Source: Gemmatimonadaceae bacterium (GTDB lineage: Bacteria; Gemmatimonadota; Gemmatimonadetes; Gemmatimonadales; Gemmatimonadaceae). Taken from it: a stretch of 64,000 bases of DNA. Positions within the stretch are counted from its first letter, which is position 1. Each line of letters begins with the position of its first letter. The notes below the pieces were generated by a model that was not told where the DNA came from, did no database searches, and saw only the letters and a program-made list of their open reading frames with translations. Shown piece by piece: positions 46,331 through 55,474 of the stretch. The DNA lies in NCBI GenBank assembly GCA_035633115.1, contig DASQFN010000102.1, positions 1 to 64,000 on the forward strand, written 5' to 3'. The translations under genes and the position numbers were made by a program.

Positions 46331-48108
46331 CCTTCGTTCCGCAGCCATTCGAGCAAATCGCCGACGACCTGCTCACCGCGCTCACCGGCGGTGTCACGCG
46401 CGAGGAGCATCAGTTCATCGGCTTGGAGGAGAGCTACGGCGTCGCGTCGCCCGACGTGATTCCAGAAAGTATCGGCGTGTCGGGGCAGATCGGTGCGACC
46501 TACGTGCGCTTCGATCGCGACATCGATTACACGCTCGACTTCACCAACGGCACCATCCGGTTCAAAGATGGCGGGGGCGCTCGGCGTCCGGACGACCGGA
46601 GTTTTTTCTATCTCAGCTACTACCGCTCGGAGACGCCGAAGAAGCTCACCGATCGCAATCCGGGAAGCGTGACCTTCTTGCTCGCGAACGCGTTCGCGCG
46701 CGAGGTCGCCGTGCTACAGAAGCAAATGGCGTTCATCTACGACTCGGCCTACGTCGAGCTCGCCACGGGAACGTCGCTCGAGCATGTCGCCGCGCTGCTC
46801 GGCATCACGCGCAAGGATGCGCGCTTCGCGATGGGCGAAGTGTTGTTCCTGCGCGATACGCCGGCGCACGGCGACATCTCGATTCCGGCCGGCACCGTCG
46901 TCGCCACCGAGCGCGGCGAGAGCTTCGAGACCGTCGAGCGACGCACGCTCAATCGCGGCCAACTGTCTGTGACGGCCGCGATCCGCGCGACCGTCGACGG
47001 CACACCGGGCAAGGTCGACGCGCGCACGATCGATCTTATCACGCGGCCGATCTTCGGCATCACCGGCGTGATCAATCCCGAGGCCACGGCGTTCTCGACG
47101 GAGAAGGAGACCGACGAAGCGCTGCGCCGCCGCATCAGAGGAACGATCGAGCGCGCCGGCAAAGCGTCGCTCGAGGCGATCAAGCTCGCGCTTCTCGAGC
47201 AGGTGCCCGGTCTGAATGACACCAACGTGCAGGTCGTCGAGCGAACCGACGTCGCCGGCATGGTCGACGTGAAGATTGGGCTTGGCGATCAGGTCGACGA
47301 CACGCTCATTCGGCGCGTCGAAGATGCGATTCTCTCCGCGCGTGCCGCGGGGGTGCGCGTCACGCACAACCTGCCGCGCAAAGGCGCGCGTACTGACGGT
47401 GAAGGCGCTGCGGTGTTGATCGCCGAAGGAGCGCGCCCGCCGGTGCGTCTCGATCCTGACGTCGTTGCGCGCAACGCGACGGGTGTGCTCGAGCTGCAAC
47501 TCGTCGTGCTCGTGCGTCTGCTCGACCCGGCGCTGAGTGCGGCGCAGAAAGACGGCGTCGAAGAAGAAATTCGCGCGCGCGTTAAGGCCTACTTCGAGTC
47601 GCTGCCGATGGGAGCGCCGGTGATCCACAGCAAGGTCCTCGCGGCGGTCGTCGGCCACGACGCCGTTGCTGACGCGATCGTCAAATTGGGGGCGGCCGGC
47701 TCGCTGGCTCCTTCCATAGAAGGAAACCTCGATACGGATGGTAGAAAGGCCCATGTCGCTGCGGCCTCGATCGCCGTCGCGCTCATGGCCGAGCCCGTGA
47801 CGATCGACGTGCTCGTCTTGCTCGATAGTCGTCAGACGCCGCCGACTGGGGCGCAGACGGACGCCACACGTTACGCCCTCGAGGCGTTGTCAGCATCGGG
47901 CGCGCGCGTGCTGACGAAGAGCGACATGCTTGCCACGCTCACCGCCACGCTTCAACCCGCGACGACGCTGGCCGCGCGCAACCCGCTGGTCGTCAACGCG
48001 ACCTACGGCGACACGGGGCGCCAACTCGTCAACGCCGAGCGCATAGAGCTCGACGAGCACCACATCGTCGAGTGGCGCACAGTCACGTTGCAGCTCGAGG
48101 GCGTGTAG
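46327..48108 (+). CDS. Baseplate assembly protein J (gp6-like)
   Basis: A 593-residue gpJ/gp6-type protein. TDEALRRRIRGTIERAGKASLEAIKLALLEQVPG is the typical core, with preceding ISIPAGTVVATERGESFETVERRTL and following GLGDQVDDTLIRRVEDAILSARAAGVRVTHN. These wedge proteins join into the baseplate ring. The N-terminal ~120 residues contain YVRFDRDIDYTLDF and FFYLSYYRSE, more like an adaptor. The ATG at 46327 overlaps the gp25-like gene's stop. Confidence 0.8.
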   Translation: MTFVPQPFEQIADDLLTALTGGVTREEHQFIGLEESYGVASPDVIPESIGVSGQIGATYVRFDRDIDYTLDFTNGTIRFKDGGGARRPDDRSFFYLSYYRSETPKKLTDRNPGSVTFLLANAFAREVAVLQKQMAFIYDSAYVELATGTSLEHVAALLGITRKDARFAMGEVLFLRDTPAHGDISIPAGTVVATERGESFETVERRTLNRGQLSVTAAIRATVDGTPGKVDARTIDLITRPIFGITGVINPEATAFSTEKETDEALRRRIRGTIERAGKASLEAIKLALLEQVPGLNDTNVQVVERTDVAGMVDVKIGLGDQVDDTLIRRVEDAILSARAAGVRVTHNLPRKGARTDGEGAAVLIAEGARPPVRLDPDVVARNATGVLELQLVVLVRLLDPALSAAQKDGVEEEIRARVKAYFESLPMGAPVIHSKVLAAVVGHDAVADAIVKLGAAGSLAPSIEGNLDTDGRKAHVAAASIAVALMAEPVTIDVLVLLDSRQTPPTGAQTDATRYALEALSASGARVLTKSDMLATLTATLQPATTLAARNPLVVNATYGDTGRQLVNAERIELDEHHIVEWRTVTLQLEGV

Positions 48109-49554
48109 ATGCCGAAATCGTCACGCATCCTCGGCCTCTTTCAATCGACAATCGCCACCGAATCTTTCTCGACGTTGGCGACCGTCGTGTCGGCGCTTGC
48201 CGGGCCCATCGAGGAAGCGGACACTCTTCTTTTCCGGATTCAGCGCGCGCATCGCATTCGCGTCGCAACGCAGACCAATGATGTATTGCTGCTGGCAAAT
48301 GCGCTCAATCTCCAGGAGCAGCACTTCAGCGATCTGCGTTCGGACGAAGACATCAGCTACGACCGGCTGCTGACAGCAATGAAGCGTCGCGTCGAACGTG
48401 TCGCGCGTCTTCACCTCGACGCACTCGGCACACCCAAAGCCGTGGTCGACGCCGCCGCGATCATGCTGGATGCCGAGCTGACTCGGAAGACCGACACGCC
48501 ATGGTTACGTCGTCTCGATGCCGAGGCGTATTCGTATGTGACCGACATCGACTTCGGCGAGGGCCGAAGCGGCGGACGACAGCGCGGCCGCATCTACCTG
48601 CACGAGAACCCGCTCCGCCCGCGCACGGTGCCGTCGACACCGCGCACTCCGCTCGACGCGTGGCTCGTGTCGGGCGACAACGTCGATTCGTCGCCCGCGC
48701 GGATCGTGATCGACGGCATCGACGATCGCGCCGTATTGCCGAGCGTGTTTTGTCCGATGACCGGACAAGGAGTGACGTTTTATGGCGTCATTCCCGCCGG
48801 CTCTCGTCTCGTTATCGACGTCGAGGACGGCGCTCGCCTCGATGGCCGTCCAGTGAACGACTGGGTGAGCTTCGACGTCGGCGCACGCGCGGACTATGGC
48901 CGCTACAACGCCGACGGATACGTCGTCGAGCGAGACGGCGCGCGCGATCCGTTCGACGGCGACATGTCGCGACTCTTCACCGCGCCGTACCGCCGCATCA
49001 AACCGGTGCCGAGCATTCCGCCTGGGACCACAGAGTGGGTTTTCGCGGTCGAGGAGGGAACGTACGACCAGAGCAACGCGGACTACGCGGTCTACGCGTT
49101 GCCGCCCGAGCCGCGTGCCGTGTTCGACCAGGATCCGGGGTACGACGAATCGGTCTACGACTTTGCGCCGAGTGCGTCGGTTGCGATGACGTGGTATGAA
49201 CGAATGCCCTGCGCGTTCAAGCTGCTGGTGCCTGCGGAGACGCCGGCGTACGCGCCGGATGCTCCGCCGACCTCAGCTGTAGTCCCGGCAGAGATCGAGG
49301 CCGCGAATACGGAAGCGCACTACGCCACGACCGACCTCGGTCGTATCTCGGCGTTCGTCACGCGCTGCAGGGCCGCCGGCGTGCGCGCGTTCATCGACAC
49401 CATTCGTCCCGAGTGGGTACTCGGAGAATCCATCGTGCGTGCGGCCGACGCGTCGTCGGGGCCAGGCATCACCACAGCGACGACCATAGTCCGACTAGAG
49501 GGGAGCGATCGCATTATCCCCGTCGATCCGGCGACACCAACGTCAGCGACTTGA
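48109..49554 (+). CDS. Putative baseplate wedge or tail protein, gp7/gpI-like by position
   Basis: A 481-residue protein starting one base after the gpJ-like stop. The N-terminal helical part (RILGLFQSTIATESFSTLATVVSALAGPIEEADTLLFRIQRAHRIRVATQ) has the character of tail proteins that follow gpJ. Residues ~130-380 are beta-rich (YVTDIDFGEGRSGGRQRGRIYLHENPL...). The last third has VTRCRAAGVRAFIDTIRPEW. No definitive motif is present; assignment is by gene order and length. Confidence 0.55.
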   Translation: MPKSSRILGLFQSTIATESFSTLATVVSALAGPIEEADTLLFRIQRAHRIRVATQTNDVLLLANALNLQEQHFSDLRSDEDISYDRLLTAMKRRVERVARLHLDALGTPKAVVDAAAIMLDAELTRKTDTPWLRRLDAEAYSYVTDIDFGEGRSGGRQRGRIYLHENPLRPRTVPSTPRTPLDAWLVSGDNVDSSPARIVIDGIDDRAVLPSVFCPMTGQGVTFYGVIPAGSRLVIDVEDGARLDGRPVNDWVSFDVGARADYGRYNADGYVVERDGARDPFDGDMSRLFTAPYRRIKPVPSIPPGTTEWVFAVEEGTYDQSNADYAVYALPPEPRAVFDQDPGYDESVYDFAPSASVAMTWYERMPCAFKLLVPAETPAYAPDAPPTSAVVPAEIEAANTEAHYATTDLGRISAFVTRCRAAGVRAFIDTIRPEWVLGESIVRAADASSGPGITTATTIVRLEGSDRIIPVDPATPTSAT

Positions 49555-49564
49555 GGAATTCATC

Positions 49565-50302
49565 ATGGCCGATTTCAGCCTGGGCGCGAAAGCGATTAAG
49601 CACACGATCTCGCCGTCGTCACCGATCTTGAGAGCGGCGCTCACGGCGTCTCCGGCGATTGCGGCGGTCAAGATACCGCCGCGCTTGATCTTGCCGACGA
49701 TTCCACCGGCACCGGTCGCGCCGGCGCCACCTCCGCCGACGCCAGCGCCAACTCCGGCGCCGGTTGCGGCATTGCCGACGCTCCCGCCGGTGCCCGACGA
49801 GAATCCATTCAATCATCTGCCGTTCCCCGCGCCGGGCGACCGCATTCGCGCGGACGACTTCAGACAGCTGTCCCTCTGTCTGCAATTGCTGCAGGCGAGC
49901 ACGCAGTTATCCGCGGCGCTGTTTGGGCAGACGGTCGCCGCGGCACGTCCGTTCCTCGCGGCGCAAGGACGCGTGTTGTCGCGCATCATGAGCGTGTTCG
50001 GATCGGTGCTCGAGGACGCGAGCGACACGTCGTTCGATCAACGAATAATCATGATGGTGCTGCCGGTGGTCATCGGAGAGCCGGAGGTGCAAGTCATCGT
50101 CAGCGAGGCGGTGGAAACGCGGCGCCTCGCGCCCGAGCTTCGCGGGAACAGCTACGCTGCGGCCGAGGGCGCGCTACGTGCGAGCATCGGGCAGGGAACG
50201 ATCTCGGCGTCGCCCACACGTGTTCCGCAAGTCACCAACATCTCGCTGGCCGATGCGATCGCGTCGATCGGCGCTCCATCCACAATAAGGAGACCCTTGT
50301 GA
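49565..50302 (+). CDS. Proline-rich protein with C-terminal helical domain (A)
   Basis: A 245-residue protein with a short head, a Pro/Ala-rich linker of about 45 residues, then a globular helical domain (DDFRQLSLCLQLLQASTQLSAALFGQTVAAARPFL, RVLSRIMSVFGSVLEDA, and RIIMMVLPVVIGEPEVQVIVSEAVETRRLAPELR). Its neighbour at 50299-51216 has the same architecture. The linker suggests an extended connector on the baseplate or fibre. The overlap of stop and start with the next gene is four bases. Confidence 0.5.
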   Translation: MADFSLGAKAIKHTISPSSPILRAALTASPAIAAVKIPPRLILPTIPPAPVAPAPPPPTPAPTPAPVAALPTLPPVPDENPFNHLPFPAPGDRIRADDFRQLSLCLQLLQASTQLSAALFGQTVAAARPFLAAQGRVLSRIMSVFGSVLEDASDTSFDQRIIMMVLPVVIGEPEVQVIVSEAVETRRLAPELRGNSYAAAEGALRASIGQGTISASPTRVPQVTNISLADAIASIGAPSTIRRPL

Positions 50303-51216
50303 CTTCCATTCGACCGACGTTCGCGACTGGCGGAATTGCCGCCGCTCTCCGCAGCGCTGTAACGCCCGGCATCGCCGGCGCGGCGGCAGCGCCAACGGCT
50401 CCTGCCGCTCCGCCAACACCGCCGGCACCGCCGCCAATGTCGACGTTGCCTCCGTTTGCATTTCAGCCGCCGCCACCGCCGGGCGGAGTGCCGAGCTTTC
50501 CCACCATAACGGAGCCACCGGCTGCGCCCGATCCAACGCCGCCCGCCCCACCAGCCGCGAATCCGACGTTCGCGTCGGTGCGGCCGAATCTCACGGCGGC
50601 CGCAATCGATCCCAGGTTACTTGCCGCTCGCCAACCGCCGGTCTTCACGGCGGTCCCACCGATCCTCACCGCGCCGCCGCCGCAGCGCACGGTAACGCAG
50701 GTCGCGCAGGACGCGATCGCGCAGTTGCGCAGCGCTCCCCGCGACACCCTGAGCGAAGCGGTGCGAACGCTCCAAGCGAAGAGCGTCCAGGGAAAGGACA
50801 TCATGAGTCTTCTCGAACGGCGCACGCGCATTGGCGAGGTGCTGAGCGGAAGCGCGTCGCGCTGGTCGGCCGACACGGTCGGCGATTTCGCAGCCGCCTT
50901 TCAGATGGATGCCACGCGTACCGCGGCGATGGATCTCATCGTGGCATTGGCGGTCATCAACGACGCCGGCGTTGAGGCAGAGCTGCGCTCGGAAAATCTC
51001 CCGCCGACGACGCCGCAAGACTTTTTGCAAAATCGGAAAGTCGTCTTTCAGTATCCGCCGGCCGGCACGGAGCTCACGTCGCCCTACGTGATTCTCGTCG
51101 CCGTCGAAGCCCAGGACTTCGCGCGGGCCGACGAGGCCGTGAGTTCCATCTACGGCCAGCTCGTCGACTTTCAGTCGTATCGCATGCCGCGCGACGCGGC
51201 GTCGAGGTTGGGGTAG
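50299..51216 (+). CDS. Proline-rich protein with C-terminal domain (B)
   Basis: A 305-residue protein with a very long Pro/Ala-rich linker (about residues 30-150) and a C-terminal helical-to-strand domain (RTVTQVAQDAIAQLRSAPRDTLSEAVRTLQAKSVQGKDIMSLLERR, then a segment DAGVEAELRSENLPPTTPQDF). The end (VVFQYPPAGTELTSPYVILVAVEAQDF) is beta-rich. It resembles the preceding gene in layout, and the two may be a duplicated connector pair. Family not recognised. Confidence 0.5.
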   Translation: MTSIRPTFATGGIAAALRSAVTPGIAGAAAAPTAPAAPPTPPAPPPMSTLPPFAFQPPPPPGGVPSFPTITEPPAAPDPTPPAPPAANPTFASVRPNLTAAAIDPRLLAARQPPVFTAVPPILTAPPPQRTVTQVAQDAIAQLRSAPRDTLSEAVRTLQAKSVQGKDIMSLLERRTRIGEVLSGSASRWSADTVGDFAAAFQMDATRTAAMDLIVALAVINDAGVEAELRSENLPPTTPQDFLQNRKVVFQYPPAGTELTSPYVILVAVEAQDFARADEAVSSIYGQLVDFQSYRMPRDAASRLG

Positions 51217-51219
51217 GTC

Positions 51220-52638
51220 ATGATCACGACTGGCCGGTGGTTCAACATGGCGCAATCCTCGGAGAGCGGATCGCGCGGGATGCTCCTCGGCACACACCTG
51301 ACCGAGGCCCTGAGCGTGTTCTATCTCGATCCGGTGCACGACACCGCGCTAGAGCCGGGAAAAGACGCAGTGATCGAGGTGCCCGTCGACGCGCTACCGT
51401 TGAACGCCGATGTGAAGAGATGCACGGGCAAGATCCGTGCGGGCGTAATAAGCCACACTGCCTCACCCGAGCAATCGAGCACGGGCGTGACGATCACCGG
51501 TCCCGGCAACGATACGAAGGATTATACGATCGCCGTAGACGCGCCGACGCGTCCACGCAACGTCACCGTGCGGCTCGACGGCGGCGACGTCTTCTTTCGT
51601 TTCGGCGACCAGATGACGGCGAACGAATACGCGCTCCCCGACTTCTCGGCGAACGTCAATGCGTTTCTCGACACCTACACCGGACCACTGCCTGTGCGGC
51701 TGCGCTTCATCGTCACATCCGACTCGACCGGGAGTGCCGACATCGTCCTCGACCCGCTCGACTTCACGCGGATCCAGACGCAGACGTGGGTGAACGCCGC
51801 AGACGGCACGACGCGCGCCGAGAAGCCGTTCGAGCTCGATTTCGGCGATCTGCGCGACGCCGAGCTGCTGGCGCTGCCCGCCGACGGAAGTCAGGAGAAA
51901 CTCGTTGCCCTCTCCTACGACGTCACCGGCGAGTTTGGCCCGGAACGCACGCTCGGCGAGGCGACGCTGCATCACGCGACAAACGAGTTCGCGAGCATCG
52001 GGAGCGACTTCGGTGTCGCTCAGCGTGTGCGGTCGAACGTCGACGCACAAGTCACCGGCGTGGCGCTGGCGATCTCCAACGAGACTGCAGCAACGCTCTA
52101 CGTTGGACTGCACAGCGACCTCGACGATCTTCCTGACGCCGGCTCGCCCGCGCTCGGAGAATCACAGGTTGCGATCGATGCCGGCGATGGCACGCCGCGC
52201 TGGTGTTACGCGACGCTTCAAGCACCGGTGATGCTCCGCGCGGGGGAGCCGGCGTGGATCGTGTGTCGCGGTATTCAAGGCAGCGCGCGGCTCGCGGTTG
52301 CGCGAACCGACGTCGCGCTCCTCGAATATTTTCGAATCAGCCGCGGCGGACATCTGTGGCGCACGTTCAGCCAATCCGATCGCGATACCCCACGCGGTCT
52401 CGCCCGACTGGTGTATCTGCCGGACGCCGAGAACGGCGCGGCGGCGGCTGAGTTGCTGCTCGCGTCGGCAAGCACACAGGTCGTACACGCGACGTCGGCG
52501 CTGGACCCGACGGCGCAGCTCACGTCGCAGCGCCTGGCGCTGACCGGCGTCACGGCCGGCGACCACATCGTGGCGACCATTCGCTCGAGCGCGCGAGGCA
52601 CGCTCACGCTGCAGAAAGTCATTCAGGAATACACCTGA
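51220..52638 (+). CDS. Beta-rich putative baseplate or fibre protein
   Basis: A 472-residue protein of unknown family. Strand-like stretches dominate: NVTVRLDGGDVFFRFGDQM, PVRLRFIVTSDSTGSADIVLD, LTGVTAGDHIVATIRSSARGTLTLQKVIQ. There is no signal peptide, so it would be part of the particle made in the cytoplasm. An internal ATG at 51247 (MAQSSESGSR) has no better ribosome binding site and is an alternative start. It follows two Pro-rich proteins and precedes a fibre-like protein. Confidence 0.5.
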   Translation: MITTGRWFNMAQSSESGSRGMLLGTHLTEALSVFYLDPVHDTALEPGKDAVIEVPVDALPLNADVKRCTGKIRAGVISHTASPEQSSTGVTITGPGNDTKDYTIAVDAPTRPRNVTVRLDGGDVFFRFGDQMTANEYALPDFSANVNAFLDTYTGPLPVRLRFIVTSDSTGSADIVLDPLDFTRIQTQTWVNAADGTTRAEKPFELDFGDLRDAELLALPADGSQEKLVALSYDVTGEFGPERTLGEATLHHATNEFASIGSDFGVAQRVRSNVDAQVTGVALAISNETAATLYVGLHSDLDDLPDAGSPALGESQVAIDAGDGTPRWCYATLQAPVMLRAGEPAWIVCRGIQGSARLAVARTDVALLEYFRISRGGHLWRTFSQSDRDTPRGLARLVYLPDAENGAAAAELLLASASTQVVHATSALDPTAQLTSQRLALTGVTAGDHIVATIRSSARGTLTLQKVIQEYT

Positions 52639-52653
52639 CTCGAGAGCACACAC

Positions 52654-53835
52654 ATGCAACCGCGCAACATCGAGGTCTTCGACGGCCTTCGCATCACGAC
52701 CGATCACTTCGATCACCTGCAGGGATCGATTCATTCTGCGCTCGAGGACTTCCGTGGCATCCTCGGTCTCGGGCGAGTGCATCGTGGCTTTGGTGTGACC
52801 GCGGTCGACGAGCATTCGATCCAGATGGATCCCGGACTGGCTTTCGATGCGCAGCGGCGTCGCGTCGTGAGCGATGAGCCGGTGAAGCTCGAAGTGCCGG
52901 CGGCGATCGCGACGGCCCCGCAGTTCGTCTGCCTCAGTTACGATCAAGGCGCTGACGGCGAGGTCGAGGGACATCTGACGCGCGTCTGGGACTCGGCGCG
53001 CATCGACATCCGGGCGACGGCTCCCGCGGCCACCGACGACGCCATCATGATCGCCGAGCTGCAGCCCGCCGGGGGCGGAGGCTTCACGATCCGCATGGGT
53101 GGTGTCGCGACGGTTGTGGAGGCGGCCGATGAGGAAACACTGACGGCCGTCCCGAAGTCGGATACCGCAACCGAGCCGCTAGCTCCGCGGTTTGCCGTGC
53201 GTAGCGGTGTGTTTGCGATGCCCGATGCCACCGTCGATCGCAGCGTGACCGCGCGCATGGCGTCCGCGATGCGCGCTGGAGCTTCGGCGGGAGCACCGGT
53301 GGCCTCCAGCGAGCGATTGGCTAGCCAGGAGGTGCTCGCCGGCATCGCCATCGCCACGATATCGATCGACGCGGTGGCGCGACTCGCGGCGTCGCCGTCC
53401 GCGGACGGCGAACCGGGTGCCGGCGATTGGTGGCGCTCAGAGAGCGCGGGACACGGGCAAGGGCACGTCGGCGACGATGGGTCCATCCCACAGTTCGGCG
53501 CGAGCATGTCGACTTGTCACTGGCCGTCGGGAAACGCATATGGCGGCGCGACGTTCGCCGCGAACGCCTTGCTCACTGTGAAACCCGCCGTGCCGGGGTC
53601 ACCCGACGAGTTGGCGCGCGACGCTTGGCTCGCCGGGTTGCGCCTCGTACTACGCTGCGTGCCACGCAACGGCGACGGCTTCGCGATCGACGCGTTCCTC
53701 GAGTGGGAGGGCCAAGGCAACGAGACGATCGCAGCGTGGCTCGAGACTTGGACCGGCACGCTGCAATGGATGGCCGAGGGTGGTTGGAGTGCCGCCGGCA
53801 TGACACTCCCTGTGACCATCACTCCGGGAGGATGA
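52654..53835 (+). CDS. Putative tail fibre or baseplate attachment protein
   Basis: A 393-residue protein. The N-terminus (GLRITTDHFDHLQGSIHSALEDFRGILGLGRVHRGFGV, then MDPGLAFDAQRRRVVSDE) looks like an attachment domain of tail-associated proteins that bind the baseplate and display a variable end. The C-terminal third contains GDWWRSESAGHGQGHVGDDG and TCHWPSG, a His/Gly-rich stretch that may be a metal or ligand site. No enzyme motif is seen. This is a role inferred from place and pattern. Confidence 0.45.
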   Translation: MQPRNIEVFDGLRITTDHFDHLQGSIHSALEDFRGILGLGRVHRGFGVTAVDEHSIQMDPGLAFDAQRRRVVSDEPVKLEVPAAIATAPQFVCLSYDQGADGEVEGHLTRVWDSARIDIRATAPAATDDAIMIAELQPAGGGGFTIRMGGVATVVEAADEETLTAVPKSDTATEPLAPRFAVRSGVFAMPDATVDRSVTARMASAMRAGASAGAPVASSERLASQEVLAGIAIATISIDAVARLAASPSADGEPGAGDWWRSESAGHGQGHVGDDGSIPQFGASMSTCHWPSGNAYGGATFAANALLTVKPAVPGSPDELARDAWLAGLRLVLRCVPRNGDGFAIDAFLEWEGQGNETIAAWLETWTGTLQWMAEGGWSAAGMTLPVTITPGG

Positions 53836-53839
53836 CATC

Positions 53840-55330
53840 ATGGCAACGCTGAGCGGTTCTGTCCTCCTCCGGGGAACGAAGCAGAGCATTCCCGAAGTCA
53901 GCGTGGTTCTCACGAAGGGGAGGACCACGGTTGAAAAAACCGTTACCGATGCGGGAGGCAGCTTCGGGTTCAAGAGCGTCACGGAGGGATCCAAATACGT
54001 CATTCGCGTCACGGGCAGCGGCATTAAGCCGGTGAGCACCGATCCCTTCGACGTGCGCGGCAACATGAAACGAATCATTGAAGTAGACGTCAGCACCGTC
54101 ACTACTCAGACCACGGCGACCACCAGCACCTCAACCACAACGTTCACCGACACGAGGACCATCATGGGCACCACACTGACTTCCGCCACGACCGACACCT
54201 CATCCAGCACGGCGACGTCGGCGACGTCCGCCACTACGGCAACGAGTGCAACGACGGCCACCGTCGCACCGAGCCCGTCGTCTGCAACGAGTGCAACGAC
54301 GGCCACCGTCGCACCGAGCCCATCGTCTACAACGAGTGCAACAACGGCCACCGTCGCACCGAGCCCATCGTCCGGTCCGCCGGCCGGCGGCACGTCGTTC
54401 GACGACTTGCTCTCGCTCGTCAGCGAAAACAAGTACGATCCGAATCCAGCTGTCAACATCGACGAAGCGCGCCAATTCCGCCGTCTCTACACAATCGGCA
54501 ACTACTCGCTCGCCCGTGTCAGCGGCGCCATCGCTGCGCTCAACACGCTCCTCAATACCTCCACCCCGCCCGGAAGTAGCGGTCAGACATCGACGCTCCC
54601 GCTGATCAGCAAGCAGGCTTTGATCGACAAGCACCAGGCGACGATCGACAGCATTCTTGCGCGTGCATCCGACAATACCCGGACGGAAGCCGATCTCCAG
54701 ATGGCCATTCGCGGCCAGTTTGATCTCGGAACGGGCGCGGTACCAAACGTTAACGTCGCGTTCAAGGGACTCTTCCGCGATTTCGTCGGGCTCTGCGCGA
54801 ACGACCTTCTCGCCGTCGATCCACAGGCCGTGGCGGTCACCGATCTCACCGAGCAGCAGAAGAAGGAAGAGCTGATCAACTTCCTCAAGCGCACGAAGCG
54901 CGCGCTGTTGCGCCTCGTCGAGAACATGAGCATCGCCGGCACGCTCGGCAGCGGGTCGCTGGTCGACAAGTGGTCCCGCGTGTTCAAGGACTCCATCGAC
55001 GTGCTCGGCGACGTGGGGCAATTCGTCGGAGACGACGACAACGATCGCCGTCATGTCTGGTCGATCGTCGCAGAGCTCAACCGCGTTTCGAAAGCTGCGA
55101 ACGACGCGTACGTCGTGCACGCACGTGAAGGCGGCCTGATGCTCAACGATGCCGTCGACGCCTATCAGCTTCTCAGCACGAAGGGCGACCTTACGAAGGA
55201 AGGCACGTCGCATTTGCGCGATTTCTTCTTCGACGCTGCGAAGTACGACATTCATGGCGAGACAATTTCGACGCGTCTGCGGCGGAATGCCTTGCTCATT
55301 CAGGAAAACTGGATCGCTGCGTGGGGTTGA
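53840..55330 (+). CDS. Thr/Ser-rich stalk protein with carboxypeptidase-regulatory-like N-terminus
   Basis: A 496-residue protein in three parts. Residues 1-85 are a CarboxypepD_reg-like beta domain (GSVLLRGTKQSIPEVSVVLTKGRT, TDAGGSFGFKSVTEGSKYVIRVTG). Residues ~88-190 are almost only Thr, Ser and Ala, encoded in part by a 45-bp tandem repeat. Residues ~190-496 are helical (DEARQFRRLYTIGNYSLARV, KEELINFLKRTKRALLRLVENM). The layout is that of a stalk holding a receptor-binding or anchor domain. The Thr/Ser run next to a glycosyltransferase gene makes O-glycosylation plausible but unproven. Confidence 0.6.
   Translation: MATLSGSVLLRGTKQSIPEVSVVLTKGRTTVEKTVTDAGGSFGFKSVTEGSKYVIRVTGSGIKPVSTDPFDVRGNMKRIIEVDVSTVTTQTTATTSTSTTTFTDTRTIMGTTLTSATTDTSSSTATSATSATTATSATTATVAPSPSSATSATTATVAPSPSSTTSATTATVAPSPSSGPPAGGTSFDDLLSLVSENKYDPNPAVNIDEARQFRRLYTIGNYSLARVSGAIAALNTLLNTSTPPGSSGQTSTLPLISKQALIDKHQATIDSILARASDNTRTEADLQMAIRGQFDLGTGAVPNVNVAFKGLFRDFVGLCANDLLAVDPQAVAVTDLTEQQKKEELINFLKRTKRALLRLVENMSIAGTLGSGSLVDKWSRVFKDSIDVLGDVGQFVGDDDNDRRHVWSIVAELNRVSKAANDAYVVHAREGGLMLNDAVDAYQLLSTKGDLTKEGTSHLRDFFFDAAKYDIHGETISTRLRRNALLIQENWIAAWG
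54239..54373 (+). repeat. 45-bp tandem repeat, three copies, in stalk gene
   Basis: Three near-identical 45-bp units at 54239, 54284 and 54329 encode the 15-residue unit ATSATTATVAPSPSS (third copy begins TTS). The frame is preserved by unit length (45 = 3 x 15), so copy number changes would lengthen or shorten the stalk in frame. Confidence 0.85.
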
Positions 55331-55403
55331 GCAGTATCGGTCATTACAAGCACCGCCGTAAAGCAAAGCACCACCGTCTCATCCCAAGCAACATTTTGAG
55401 ATT

Positions 55404-55455
55404 GCGAGCGAACGAGGGATCTGCTTTGCGCCCTTAGGCAGATCCGTTCGCTCGC
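55404..55455. terminator. Long bulged inverted repeat between stalk gene and glycosyltransferase
   Basis: The left arm (55404-55424: GCGAGCGAAC, a GAG bulge, GGATCTGC) pairs with the right arm (55438-55455: GCAGATCC, GTTCGCTCGC), giving an 18-bp stem with a 3-nt bulge and a 13-nt loop. It lies after the end of the CIS genes and 19 bp before the glycosyltransferase ATG. There is no T-run. It may be a terminator-like structure or a 5' UTR element of the next gene. Confidence 0.5.
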
Positions 55456-55474
55456 TACCGTGCGAGAGGACACC

